Assembly (NCBI GenBank): GCA_050735975.1
Contig: JBOHVS010000114.1
Coordinates: forward strand, 1 to 11,613
Origin: DATMBL01 sp050735975
Lineage (GTDB): Bacteria; Desulfobacterota; Binatia; UBA9968
Length of the DNA stretch: 11,613 nt
Direction: 5' to 3'
In this document: positions 1-6,473 of the stretch, piece by piece
Position numbering within the stretch: the first letter of the stretch is position 1
Layout: each line of letters opens with the position of its first letter
The notes under the pieces: model-generated
The model's database searches: none
What the model was told of the DNA's origin: nothing
The model's input: only the letters and a program-made list of their open reading frames with translations
Translations under genes and position numbers: made by a program

Positions 1-38
1 CTCGCGCTGGTGCGGTTGTAAAAACAGACGCGCGCAGG

Positions 39-2633
39 GTGTTGTTACTCGACGGCCACTCGCTGGCATTCCGCGCGTTTTTTGCTTTGCCTGACACCTT
101 GGTTACTTCATCGGGGCAGGTCACCAACGCCGTTTACGGCTTTACCGCGATGTTGATCAAGCTCTTGGCGGATGAGCGCCCTCAGGCCGTCGTTGTTTGT
201 TTCGATAAAGGCGCGCCTCAATTCCGTCTCGACCGTTATGCGGAATACAAGGCGGGGCGGGCGGAGGCGCCCGACATATTCCGGCAACAGCTTCCCTTGA
301 TCCGCGAGGTCCTTCAGGCGCTGCGGATTCCGATGGTCGAGCTCGAGGGCTATGAGGCCGACGATCTCCTCGCCACCTTGACAAAACACTGTAGCGCGGA
401 AGGATGCGAGGTCGTCCTCGTCACGGGCGACCGCGACATTCTTCAGCTCGTGCGCGAAGGGGTTTCCGTGATCATGACGCGCCGGGGCATTTCCGACGTA
501 ATCCGCTATGATAACTCTACCGTCTCCGAGCGCTACGGCGTCTCGCCGGACAAATGGACGGATTTCGTAGCGCTCAAAGGCGAATCGTCGGATAATCTGC
601 CCGGCGTTCCGGGCGTGGGCGATAAGACCGCCGCGCAGCTTGTGAATAAATATGGCGATATCGAGCAAGTTATCGCCCATGCCGGCGAGCTCTCGCCGAA
701 ACTCCGCGACGCTATCAAGGAGCGCGCGAACCAGGTGCGCATCAATAAGGAGCTCGGCCGTTTACTCGATGACGTGCCCTTGGATCTGGACCCCTCGGCC
801 ATTCAACTCCAACCTTGGGATGAGGAAGAGGTCCGGAAGCTTTTCACATCCCTTGAATTTCGGACTTTGCATGAGCGTTTGAAAGAGCTCCGGCTTCACG
901 CCGCTGCCGCCCCGCCCGCGCTCGAGTTGCGATCGATATCGGAACTCGCCTCAGAGGAGGATCTTCGCGCTGATGAGACCGTAGCGATCGCTTGGAGTGA
1001 CGAGTGGTTTGCCCTGTGCGACGGGCCCGGCCAGGCGCGGGTTCTGCCCTTCTCGGCGGCAATGGAGCGACTTTCCGGCTTTCTCCGAGATGCGAACCGA
1101 TCGAAGATCGCCCATGACGCCAAACCGCTTTACCGCGCGGCTCTCCTGGCCGGAGTTGAAGTTCAAGGGCTCTGCTGTGACACAAAAATCGCCGCCTATC
1201 TCTTAGAGCCGGGATCCGCCCCCGGATATACGGTGAGAGACACGGTCGGACGTTACCTCGAGGCCTCGATTGACGGCGATGAGCCGGCGACGCCGCAAGG
1301 CGAGCAGGCCAGTTTCGCTTTCGGCGCGGAAGAGAAAACGCGCGTCGCCCGCGAAGCGGTAGCGGTCCGGGCCGTCCTCCCCGCTCTGGAAGAGCGTCTC
1401 CGCAATCAAGGCGTTTGGGAGTTGGCAACAACTCTGGAATTTCCTTTGGTCGGCGTGCTCGCAGCCATGGAGCACCATGGCATCCTCGTCGACCGCGGCT
1501 ACCTTGAGAAGTTAGACGCCGAGTTCGGGCAAAAGATGGCGGCGCTCGAGCGCGCGGTGCACGAGCTTGCGGGAGAGGACTTCAACGTGAACTCCAATCC
1601 CCAGCTCCAGCGCGTTCTTTTCGACAAGCTTGCCCTCCCGAAGACTCGAAGGATCAAGACCGGTTACTCCACGGACGCTTCGGAGTTGGAAAAGCTTGCG
1701 GGCGCTCATCCGATCGTCGATACGCTGCTCGAATACCGGGAGGTGTCGAAGTTAAAGAACGGATTTACCGAGATGCTTCTGGCGCTCATCGATCCCGTGA
1801 GCCATCGAATTCACACGACGTACGAGCAGACGACCGCCGCCACCGGACGCCTGGCCTCAACGGCGCCCAACCTGCAAAATATTCCGATTCGTGGCGAGCG
1901 GGGGCGCCAGATCCGGCGCGCTTTTATCGCGCCGCCCGAGCACGTGCTGCTCTCCGCCGATTACTCGCAGATCGAGCTCCGGGTACTCGCGCATCTTTCA
2001 CAGGATGAGACTTTTTGTCAGGCGTTCGCGCAGGGCCACGACTTTCACGCCACGATCGCGGCCAAAGTTTACGGCGTCCCGGTGGCGGAGGTTACGCCCG
2101 AGATGCGGAGCCAAGTCAAGCAGTTCTCCTATGGCATCGCTTATGGCATGTCCGCTTATGGTGTCTCGCAGCGCCTCGGGGTCGAGATCGATGCCGCCGC
2201 GAGCTTCATCGAAGCCTACTACGCGCAGTTTCCCAAAGTGAAGGATTTTCTCGCCGCGCAGGTGGAGAAGGCGAAGATCGACGGCTTTACCACCACCATG
2301 TTCGGCCGGCGCCGGTACCTGCCGGAACTCCGCTCCGCTAACTACCGGCTGCGGGCGCTGGGCGAGCGCATGGCGCTTAACACGCCGATTCAGGGAAGCG
2401 CCGCCGACATTATGAAGAAGGCCATGATCGGCGTCGCGGCCGCCCTCGATAAGGAGCCCGTCGCCAAGATGCTCTTGACGGTGCACGACGAACTCGTGTT
2501 CGATGTGCCGGCCGGAAGACTCACCGATGCTCGGTCGCTGATCGAACAAGCAATGACCGGAGCCGCCGAGCTTCGGTGCGGCCTGGCCGTGGACGTGCAC
2601 ATCGGCCCGAATTGGGCCGAAGCGCATGCCTAA
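39..2633 (+). CDS. polA: DNA polymerase I (5'-nuclease, inactive proofreading domain, polymerase)
   Basis: Family A DNA polymerase that fills gaps and removes RNA primers or flaps in replication and repair. As read here it has 864 residues. The N-terminal FEN-type 5'-nuclease spans about 1-285, with LLLDGHSLAFRAFFALP at the start, YEADD at 105-109, VTGDRD (D131, D133), and a helix-hairpin-helix with SSDNLPGVPGVGDKTA around 183-198. The middle region (about 295-460) has the 3'-5' exonuclease fold but lacks its metal-binding acids. The polymerase domain (about 470-864) has motif A DYSQIELRVLAH (D641), O-helix R690/K694/Y698, and motif C VHDEL (D817, E818). It is shorter than the 928-residue E. 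coli enzyme and resembles Bacillus and Thermus PolA. The start is uncertain. GTG at 39 is the first possible start in the window, but the frame is open to base 3 and no well-spaced Shine-Dalgarno precedes it. Thermus PolA has extra residues before the same motif, so the gene may be 5'-partial here. Confidence 0.96.
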   Translation: MLLLDGHSLAFRAFFALPDTLVTSSGQVTNAVYGFTAMLIKLLADERPQAVVVCFDKGAPQFRLDRYAEYKAGRAEAPDIFRQQLPLIREVLQALRIPMVELEGYEADDLLATLTKHCSAEGCEVVLVTGDRDILQLVREGVSVIMTRRGISDVIRYDNSTVSERYGVSPDKWTDFVALKGESSDNLPGVPGVGDKTAAQLVNKYGDIEQVIAHAGELSPKLRDAIKERANQVRINKELGRLLDDVPLDLDPSAIQLQPWDEEEVRKLFTSLEFRTLHERLKELRLHAAAAPPALELRSISELASEEDLRADETVAIAWSDEWFALCDGPGQARVLPFSAAMERLSGFLRDANRSKIAHDAKPLYRAALLAGVEVQGLCCDTKIAAYLLEPGSAPGYTVRDTVGRYLEASIDGDEPATPQGEQASFAFGAEEKTRVAREAVAVRAVLPALEERLRNQGVWELATTLEFPLVGVLAAMEHHGILVDRGYLEKLDAEFGQKMAALERAVHELAGEDFNVNSNPQLQRVLFDKLALPKTRRIKTGYSTDASELEKLAGAHPIVDTLLEYREVSKLKNGFTEMLLALIDPVSHRIHTTYEQTTAATGRLASTAPNLQNIPIRGERGRQIRRAFIAPPEHVLLSADYSQIELRVLAHLSQDETFCQAFAQGHDFHATIAAKVYGVPVAEVTPEMRSQVKQFSYGIAYGMSAYGVSQRLGVEIDAAASFIEAYYAQFPKVKDFLAAQVEKAKIDGFTTTMFGRRRYLPELRSANYRLRALGERMALNTPIQGSAADIMKKAMIGVAAALDKEPVAKMLLTVHDELVFDVPAGRLTDARSLIEQAMTGAAELRCGLAVDVHIGPNWAEAHA

Positions 2634-2645
2634 TCGAATAGTTTG

Positions 2646-2674
2646 TTGACAATGCGTAATTCAGGCCCTACGCT
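2646..2674 (+). promoter_or_regulatory. Probable promoter of the hsp20-lon operon
   Basis: A perfect -35 box TTGACA (2646-2651) is followed after 17 bases by TACGCT (2669-2674), which matches TATAAT at the key positions 1, 2 and 6. It starts 13 bases after the polA stop. Transcription would begin near 2681 and give a leader of about 50 bases. The same stretch could be read as a degenerate heat-shock (sigma32-like) promoter, because CCCTAC lies 14 bases after the -35 box. The sequence does not decide between them. No CIRCE element is present. Confidence 0.5.
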
Positions 2675-2680
2675 TTTCAG

Positions 2681-2698
2681 TAGGTTACCTAATCAGGT
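2681..2698 (+). promoter_or_regulatory. Overlapping inverted repeats in the hsp20 leader (possible operator or RNA switch)
   Basis: TAGGT-T-ACCTA (2681-2691) is a perfect 5-bp inverted repeat. It overlaps ACCT-AATC-AGGT (2687-2698), a second perfect inverted repeat that uses the same central ACCT. The stretch sits at the predicted transcription start of hsp20. It could be a repressor site, or mutually exclusive RNA hairpins. The arms are short, so chance cannot be excluded. Confidence 0.25.
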
Positions 2699-2715
2699 CT
2701 TTTCGATTTTAAATT

Positions 2716-2719
2716 GAGG
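2716..2719 (+). promoter_or_regulatory. Ribosome binding site deciding the hsp20 start
   Basis: GAGG lies 10 bases before ATG 2730. An alternative in-frame TTG at 2721 would leave only one base of spacing, so the ATG is preferred. Confidence 0.55.
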
Positions 2720-2729
2720 TTTGGTCAAT

Positions 2730-3155
2730 ATGGCGTCGCGCGATTGGGATATCTTGGTTTGGCGGCAAGCAAGTGATCTGCTCCAACAAGCAGACCGAAT
2801 CCACAAAAACTTCTTACAGCTCGAGATCGGCGCCCATTATCGATCTTTTCAGCGCAGGGGCTCGCCGTGGGCGCCTCCCGTCAACGTCGTCGAGACCGAT
2901 GAGAGCTTGTGGGTGATGTCAGCCATACCTGGAGTAGCGGCTGATCGCGTTGACGTGCGATTGGAGGGCCGCGAACTTGTCATCGCAGGTGAACGCCCGC
3001 TCCCGCCATGCTGCCGGGACGGCGAATTGAAGATATGGGAGATCCCGCTCGGACGCTTTGAGCGGCGCATTACCGTCATTGAAGGCAGGAATCCTCTAAC
3101 GGTGGGAGAAATCTCGCTTCAAAATGGACTGCTCATCATCGAGCTAAGGAAATAA
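2730..3155 (+). CDS. Hsp20/alpha-crystallin family small heat-shock protein
   Basis: ATP-independent holdase chaperone that binds partly unfolded cytoplasmic proteins. It has 141 residues. A helical N-terminal arm (1-45) precedes an alpha-crystallin domain from about PWAPPVNVVETDE (46) to the end. The domain has the typical VRLEGRELVIAGER strand pair, a hydrophobic IPLGRFERRI segment, and a final ISLQNGLLIIEL, a variant of the family's A-x-x-x-n-G-v-L signature. The protein stops right after this strand (K141), so the usual C-terminal tail with an I-x-I motif is absent. Two adjacent cysteines, C94 and C95, lie in the loop after the GERP segment. The gene ends two bases before lon, which implies co-transcription and suggests a hold-or-degrade partnership. 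Family assignment is firm; the client range is unknown. GAGG at 2716-2719 supports the ATG at 2730 as start. Confidence 0.9.
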   Translation: MASRDWDILVWRQASDLLQQADRIHKNFLQLEIGAHYRSFQRRGSPWAPPVNVVETDESLWVMSAIPGVAADRVDVRLEGRELVIAGERPLPPCCRDGELKIWEIPLGRFERRITVIEGRNPLTVGEISLQNGLLIIELRK

Positions 3156-3157
3156 TC

Positions 3158-5602
3158 ATGCCGCCAGAAGATAAGGGAAGCCCTAAATCCAGGCCCCGTC
3201 TCGCCGTTCCTCCAGGGGCGTTGGTGATTTTACCTTTGCGCAATACGGTGCTCTTCCCCTCCACGGTGATGCCGCTGGTAGTCGGCCGCTCGAGCAGCCT
3301 CCAGGTTTTAGAGGAGGCGGTTCGCCAACAATTATCGATTGGATTCGTCGCCCAAAGAGATCCGCAAATAGAAACGCCGCAGCCTCAAGATCTCTTCGAA
3401 ATCGGGACCGCCGCGGACGTTCTGCGGATGTTTAGTCTTCCCGACGGGCAGCGTCAGATCATCATTCAAGGCCGCCAGCGCTTCGAAATCGCCGAATATA
3501 TTTCGACCGATCCATTCCTTATCGCGCGCGTCACTATGGTGGAAGAGAAGGCGCCGCAATCCAAAGCGTTCGAGGCAAGAATCTTGAACCTACGCCAGGA
3601 AGCGTCGAGAGCCTTGACGTTGTTGCCTGAACCCATGAACGAATTGAAATCGACGATCGAAAGAGTCGACAATCCCCTGGCGCTGATCGATCTTATCGGC
3701 TCGACATTGGATCTGCCGCTGGCCGAAAGGCAAGAACTTCTGGCCACCATGGACCCGGAGGCGCGAGCGCAAGGAGTCTCGGAGAAGTTGGCGCGTCACG
3801 TCGAATTGCTGGAGCTCAGCAAGAAGATCGGAGAGCAAACCAAAGAATCCATGGACCGGACTCAACGTCAATATTTTCTCCGCGAGCAACTGAAGGCCAT
3901 ACAAAAGGAGCTCGGTGAAGAGGATGGTCAGGGCATCGCGGCCGAGGAATTGCGAAAGAAAGCCTTGGAAGCAAAGATGCCTCCCGACGTGGAAAAGGAA
4001 GCCCTGAGAGAGCTGGCTCGGCTCGAGCGCATGCCTGAGATGGCGGCTGAATATTCAACCTTGAGGACCTACCTTGATTGGATGGTGGAGCTGCCGTGGA
4101 ACATTACCACCGAAGAGCAGATCGACCTCCCAAAAGCGCGCGAAATTCTCGATGCCGACCATTACGGCCTTGAAAAAATCAAAAAGCGCATTGTTGAATT
4201 CCTCGCTGTCCGCAAACTCATGCCGCAGGGCAAAAGCCCCATCTTGTGTTTTGTCGGTCCGCCGGGCGTAGGAAAGACGTCGCTAGGCCAAAGCATCGCT
4301 CGCGCCATGAACCGGAAGTTCGTGCGGCAGAGTCTTGGCGGAGTTCACGACGAGGCGGATATTCGGGGCCACCGGCGCACTTATGTCGCCGCACTCCCGG
4401 GAAATATCATCCAGGGCATTCGCAAAGCGGGCACGAGGAATCCGGTCTTCATGCTGGATGAAATCGATAAACTGAGCGCCAGCTTTCACGGCGACCCATC
4501 GGCCGCTTTGCTGGAGGTCCTTGATCCGGCTCAGAACGCGACCTTTCAAGATCATTACCTGGCCGTCCCGTTCGATTTGAGCCAGGTTTTGTTTATCGCA
4601 ACAGCGAACGTGCTCGATACGGTTCCCGGCCCTCTGCGCGATCGAATGGAGATCTTGGACATCACCGGTTATATCGAGGACGACAAGCTGGCGATCGCAA
4701 AAAATTATCTGATTCCCCGGCAAACCGCCGAAAACGGGCTCAGCGTCGAACAAATCAGTTTTACCGACGGCGCGATTCGCAAAATCATTCGATCTTACAC
4801 CCGCGAAGCCGGGGTTCGTCAACTCGAGCGCGAGTTGGGATCGGTATGCCGGAGCGTGGCTACGGGCGTCGCGGAAGGACTCAAAGAAAAAATAACCGTC
4901 GACGAAGATTCTGTCCGAGCGTATCTCGGGCCGGAAAAGTTTTTCAACGAAATTGCCCTTCGCACCAGTTTGCCCGGGGTGGCCACCGGGTTGGCGTGGA
5001 CACCGTTCGGCGGAGACATCCTGTTTATCGAAGCCACCAAAATGCCGGGCGAGGGCCGGCTGCAGTTAACCGGCCAGCTCGGCGACGTGATGAAAGAAAG
5101 CGCGCAAGCCGCGTTGAGTCTTGTCAAATCACGGGCGGAAACACTTGGAATCGATGCCCAGACCTTCAGGAAGAATGACTTGCACATCCACATCCCCGCG
5201 GGCGCGATTCCAAAAGACGGGCCCAGCGCAGGGATCACCCTTTTCGTTGCTTTAGTCTCGCTGCTCACCGGAAAACGAATCAGCAAAGATGTCGCGATGA
5301 CGGGCGAGATCAGCTTGCGCGGCTTGGTGCTGCCCGTAGGCGGAATCAAGGAAAAGGCGCTGGCCGCCAAAAGAGCCGGGATTTCCTACGTCTTGCTTCC
5401 CGAGTTGAACCGGCGAGATATCGAAGAGATTCCGCCCCCGGCGCGAGAGGGTATGCGTTTTGAGTTTTTGAAAACAGTCGACGAGGCGCTGGCGCAGGCG
5501 CTGGAGACGGAGGCTTCCAGCAACTCCCGCTCCGGGGAAGAAGGGATGGCGGCAAGTCCCGTTGATGCGGGATTGCAGCCGTGGAAATTAGAGTCGAAGT
5601 AG
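3158..5602 (+). CDS. lon: ATP-dependent Lon protease (endopeptidase La)
   Basis: Cytoplasmic AAA+ serine protease that unfolds and degrades damaged and short-lived regulatory proteins. It has 814 residues, somewhat longer than E. coli Lon (784). The order is: LonA-type substrate-binding N-domain (about 20-215, LVILPLRNTVLFPSTVMPL), a coiled-coil segment (about 215-300, including the YFLREQLKAIQKELGE region), the AAA+ module with Walker A GPPGVGKT (K373), Walker B FMLDEIDKL (D434, E435), sensor 1 FIATAN and a sensor-2 region GVRQLEREL, then the protease domain. The catalytic serine is S690 in PKDGPSAG. The catalytic lysine is K733 in KEKALAAKRAG, exactly 43 residues later as in E. coli (S679/K722). 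A low-complexity tail of about 40 residues rich in Ser, Glu and Ala follows the domain. AAGGA at 3146-3150, seven bases before the ATG, is a good ribosome binding site. All key residues are present, so the enzyme should be active. Confidence 0.97.
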   Translation: MPPEDKGSPKSRPRLAVPPGALVILPLRNTVLFPSTVMPLVVGRSSSLQVLEEAVRQQLSIGFVAQRDPQIETPQPQDLFEIGTAADVLRMFSLPDGQRQIIIQGRQRFEIAEYISTDPFLIARVTMVEEKAPQSKAFEARILNLRQEASRALTLLPEPMNELKSTIERVDNPLALIDLIGSTLDLPLAERQELLATMDPEARAQGVSEKLARHVELLELSKKIGEQTKESMDRTQRQYFLREQLKAIQKELGEEDGQGIAAEELRKKALEAKMPPDVEKEALRELARLERMPEMAAEYSTLRTYLDWMVELPWNITTEEQIDLPKAREILDADHYGLEKIKKRIVEFLAVRKLMPQGKSPILCFVGPPGVGKTSLGQSIARAMNRKFVRQSLGGVHDEADIRGHRRTYVAALPGNIIQGIRKAGTRNPVFMLDEIDKLSASFHGDPSAALLEVLDPAQNATFQDHYLAVPFDLSQVLFIATANVLDTVPGPLRDRMEILDITGYIEDDKLAIAKNYLIPRQTAENGLSVEQISFTDGAIRKIIRSYTREAGVRQLERELGSVCRSVATGVAEGLKEKITVDEDSVRAYLGPEKFFNEIALRTSLPGVATGLAWTPFGGDILFIEATKMPGEGRLQLTGQLGDVMKESAQAALSLVKSRAETLGIDAQTFRKNDLHIHIPAGAIPKDGPSAGITLFVALVSLLTGKRISKDVAMTGEISLRGLVLPVGGIKEKALAAKRAGISYVLLPELNRRDIEEIPPPAREGMRFEFLKTVDEALAQALETEASSNSRSGEEGMAASPVDAGLQPWKLESK

Positions 5603-5632
5603 CCGGGTTTCCACGGGGCGACTTTGCCGGGA

Positions 5633-5638
5633 AAGGAG
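5633..5638 (+). promoter_or_regulatory. Ribosome binding site deciding the DUF1059 gene start
   Basis: AAGGAG lies nine bases before ATG 5648. The longer frame from TTG 5624 would place this site inside the coding sequence, so ATG 5648 is chosen. Confidence 0.7.
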
Positions 5639-5647
5639 AGCGATTCT

Positions 5648-5842
5648 ATGGCCGATCGAGTTAAAGTTGACTGCAGAAAATATCCGAGCGACAAGGGCTG
5701 CACCGTGGCAGTCTCAGGGACGCTGGAAGAGGTCGTGGAGTTGGCCTGGCTCCACGCCAAGATGCACCACGCTCACAAAGACGATGAAGAAAAAGAGCTC
5801 AAAGATTGGATTCGCGCCAATGCTGAAACGGCCCATGATTAG
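5648..5842 (+). CDS. Small DUF1059-family protein
   Basis: A 64-residue soluble acidic protein of unknown function. It resembles the DUF1059 family of about 60-residue proteins, whose pattern is an early cysteine, a second cysteine, a G-x-T-x-E-E-V turn into a helix, then H-A-K-x-x-H. Here these are C9, C18, GTLEEVV (24-30) and HAKMHH with H36 and H41. The two Cys and two His could form a metal site; that is my inference, not an established property. The C-terminal third is highly charged (KDDEEKELKDW) and probably helical. The gene starts 45 bases after the lon stop with no terminator between, so it is probably the third gene of the hsp20-lon unit. Family assignment comes from the residue pattern recalled from memory, so confidence is moderate. 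Confidence 0.7.
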   Translation: MADRVKVDCRKYPSDKGCTVAVSGTLEEVVELAWLHAKMHHAHKDDEEKELKDWIRANAETAHD

Positions 5843-5857
5843 AACGCCGGCCAGTTC

Positions 5858-6334
5858 CTAGCCCGTCAGCAGCCGAATAAAAAAGGCGGCGACAAGGATC
5901 GAAATTGTCGCGAGCGCGATGACTACCAAAATCATTGCCCCGACAATTAACCGCGTGATTTGGCGCGACGAGCGCTCTTTTGGAGATCGGGCGGCAAGGT
6001 GGGTGCGCAGCAAGGCAAAATTCTTTATGTTTGCTTTCCATGCGATATCGAAGATATCCCCAAGTATGGGGACCGCGCCGGCGATCGACTCGATCGCCAC
6101 ATTGCCGATCATCCGAATAAGAATTCTCTTCGGTAATCCCAGCCGAGCGGCCTCGACGATGATGTAGCTCGACAGCACGGCTCCCAAGGTATCGCCCACA
6201 CCGGGGATAAGCCCCAAAATACCGTCAAGGCCGATTCGAAAATCGGTTCCAGGAATGCGAAACGCGGTATCCAGCAGCCGGCTCAGCTTGTCCAGCCTGG
6301 TTACACGCCTCTCTTCATTCGACGGGTTCATCAT
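5858..6334 (-). CDS. DUF4112 domain-containing membrane-associated protein
   Basis: A 158-residue protein matching the DUF4112 family, whose function is unknown. The conserved block runs from about residue 16 to 110: KLSRLLDTAFRIPGTDFRIG, LGLIPGVGDTLG, EAARLGLPKR and GAVPILGDIFDIAWKAN. The two similar G-x-x-P-x-x-G-D motifs (around 41-48 and 87-93) look like a repeated half. The hydrophobic segments beside them are glycine- and proline-rich. A clear transmembrane helix lies near the C-terminus (about 129-155, LIVGAMILVVIALATISILV). ATG at 6334 was chosen because it sits just before the conserved block; a second ATG follows directly. The open frame continues upstream to 6442 but reads into the spacer repeats and shows no family similarity. 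No Shine-Dalgarno is visible. The gene is convergent with the DUF1059 gene, with 15 bases between stops, and divergent from uup. Confidence 0.8.
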   Translation of the reverse strand: MMNPSNEERRVTRLDKLSRLLDTAFRIPGTDFRIGLDGILGLIPGVGDTLGAVLSSYIIVEAARLGLPKRILIRMIGNVAIESIAGAVPILGDIFDIAWKANIKNFALLRTHLAARSPKERSSRQITRLIVGAMILVVIALATISILVAAFFIRLLTG

Positions 6335-6400
6335 TAAGAAAGTAGCAGCGGCAGAGTAGAGGATCAACGCAGGGCATATCGCACACTGGCATAGGGTTGA

Positions 6401-6448
6401 TAGCTTATGGCATATAGACGGAACCCATAGGCCATAAGCCATAAGCTA
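6401..6448. repeat. Tandem heptamer and 11-bp inverted repeat in the divergent spacer
   Basis: TAGCTTATGGC (6401-6411) is the perfect reverse complement of GCCATAAGCTA (6438-6448), with 26 bases between. The right arm is doubled: GCCATAA at 6431-6437 is repeated directly at 6438-6444, so the left arm's CTTATGGC can pair with either copy. The whole stretch breaks loosely into seven-base units beginning ATA or ATG. It lies between the oppositely directed DUF4112 and uup genes, so it is upstream of both and not a normal terminator position. The 139-base spacer (6335-6473) shows no convincing sigma70 promoter for uup. Confidence 0.7.
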
Positions 6449-6473
6449 ACTGGTGCTACCTAAATTCAATTCG

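Noticed and set aside
1998..2627. 209-codon open frame on the - strand opposite polA, with a similar 190-codon frame at 108-680
   Set aside because: Both are antisense to well-conserved polA domains and show no recognisable domain or ribosome binding site.
2634..2729. CIRCE element or ROSE-type thermometer upstream of hsp20
   Set aside because: No TTAGCACTC/GAGTGCTAA pair and no ROSE-like sequence near the ribosome binding site are present.
5843..5857. Bidirectional terminator between the convergent DUF1059 and DUF4112 genes
   Set aside because: The 15-base gap and its flanks contain only a short GC palindrome (GCCGGC) with no T run on either strand.
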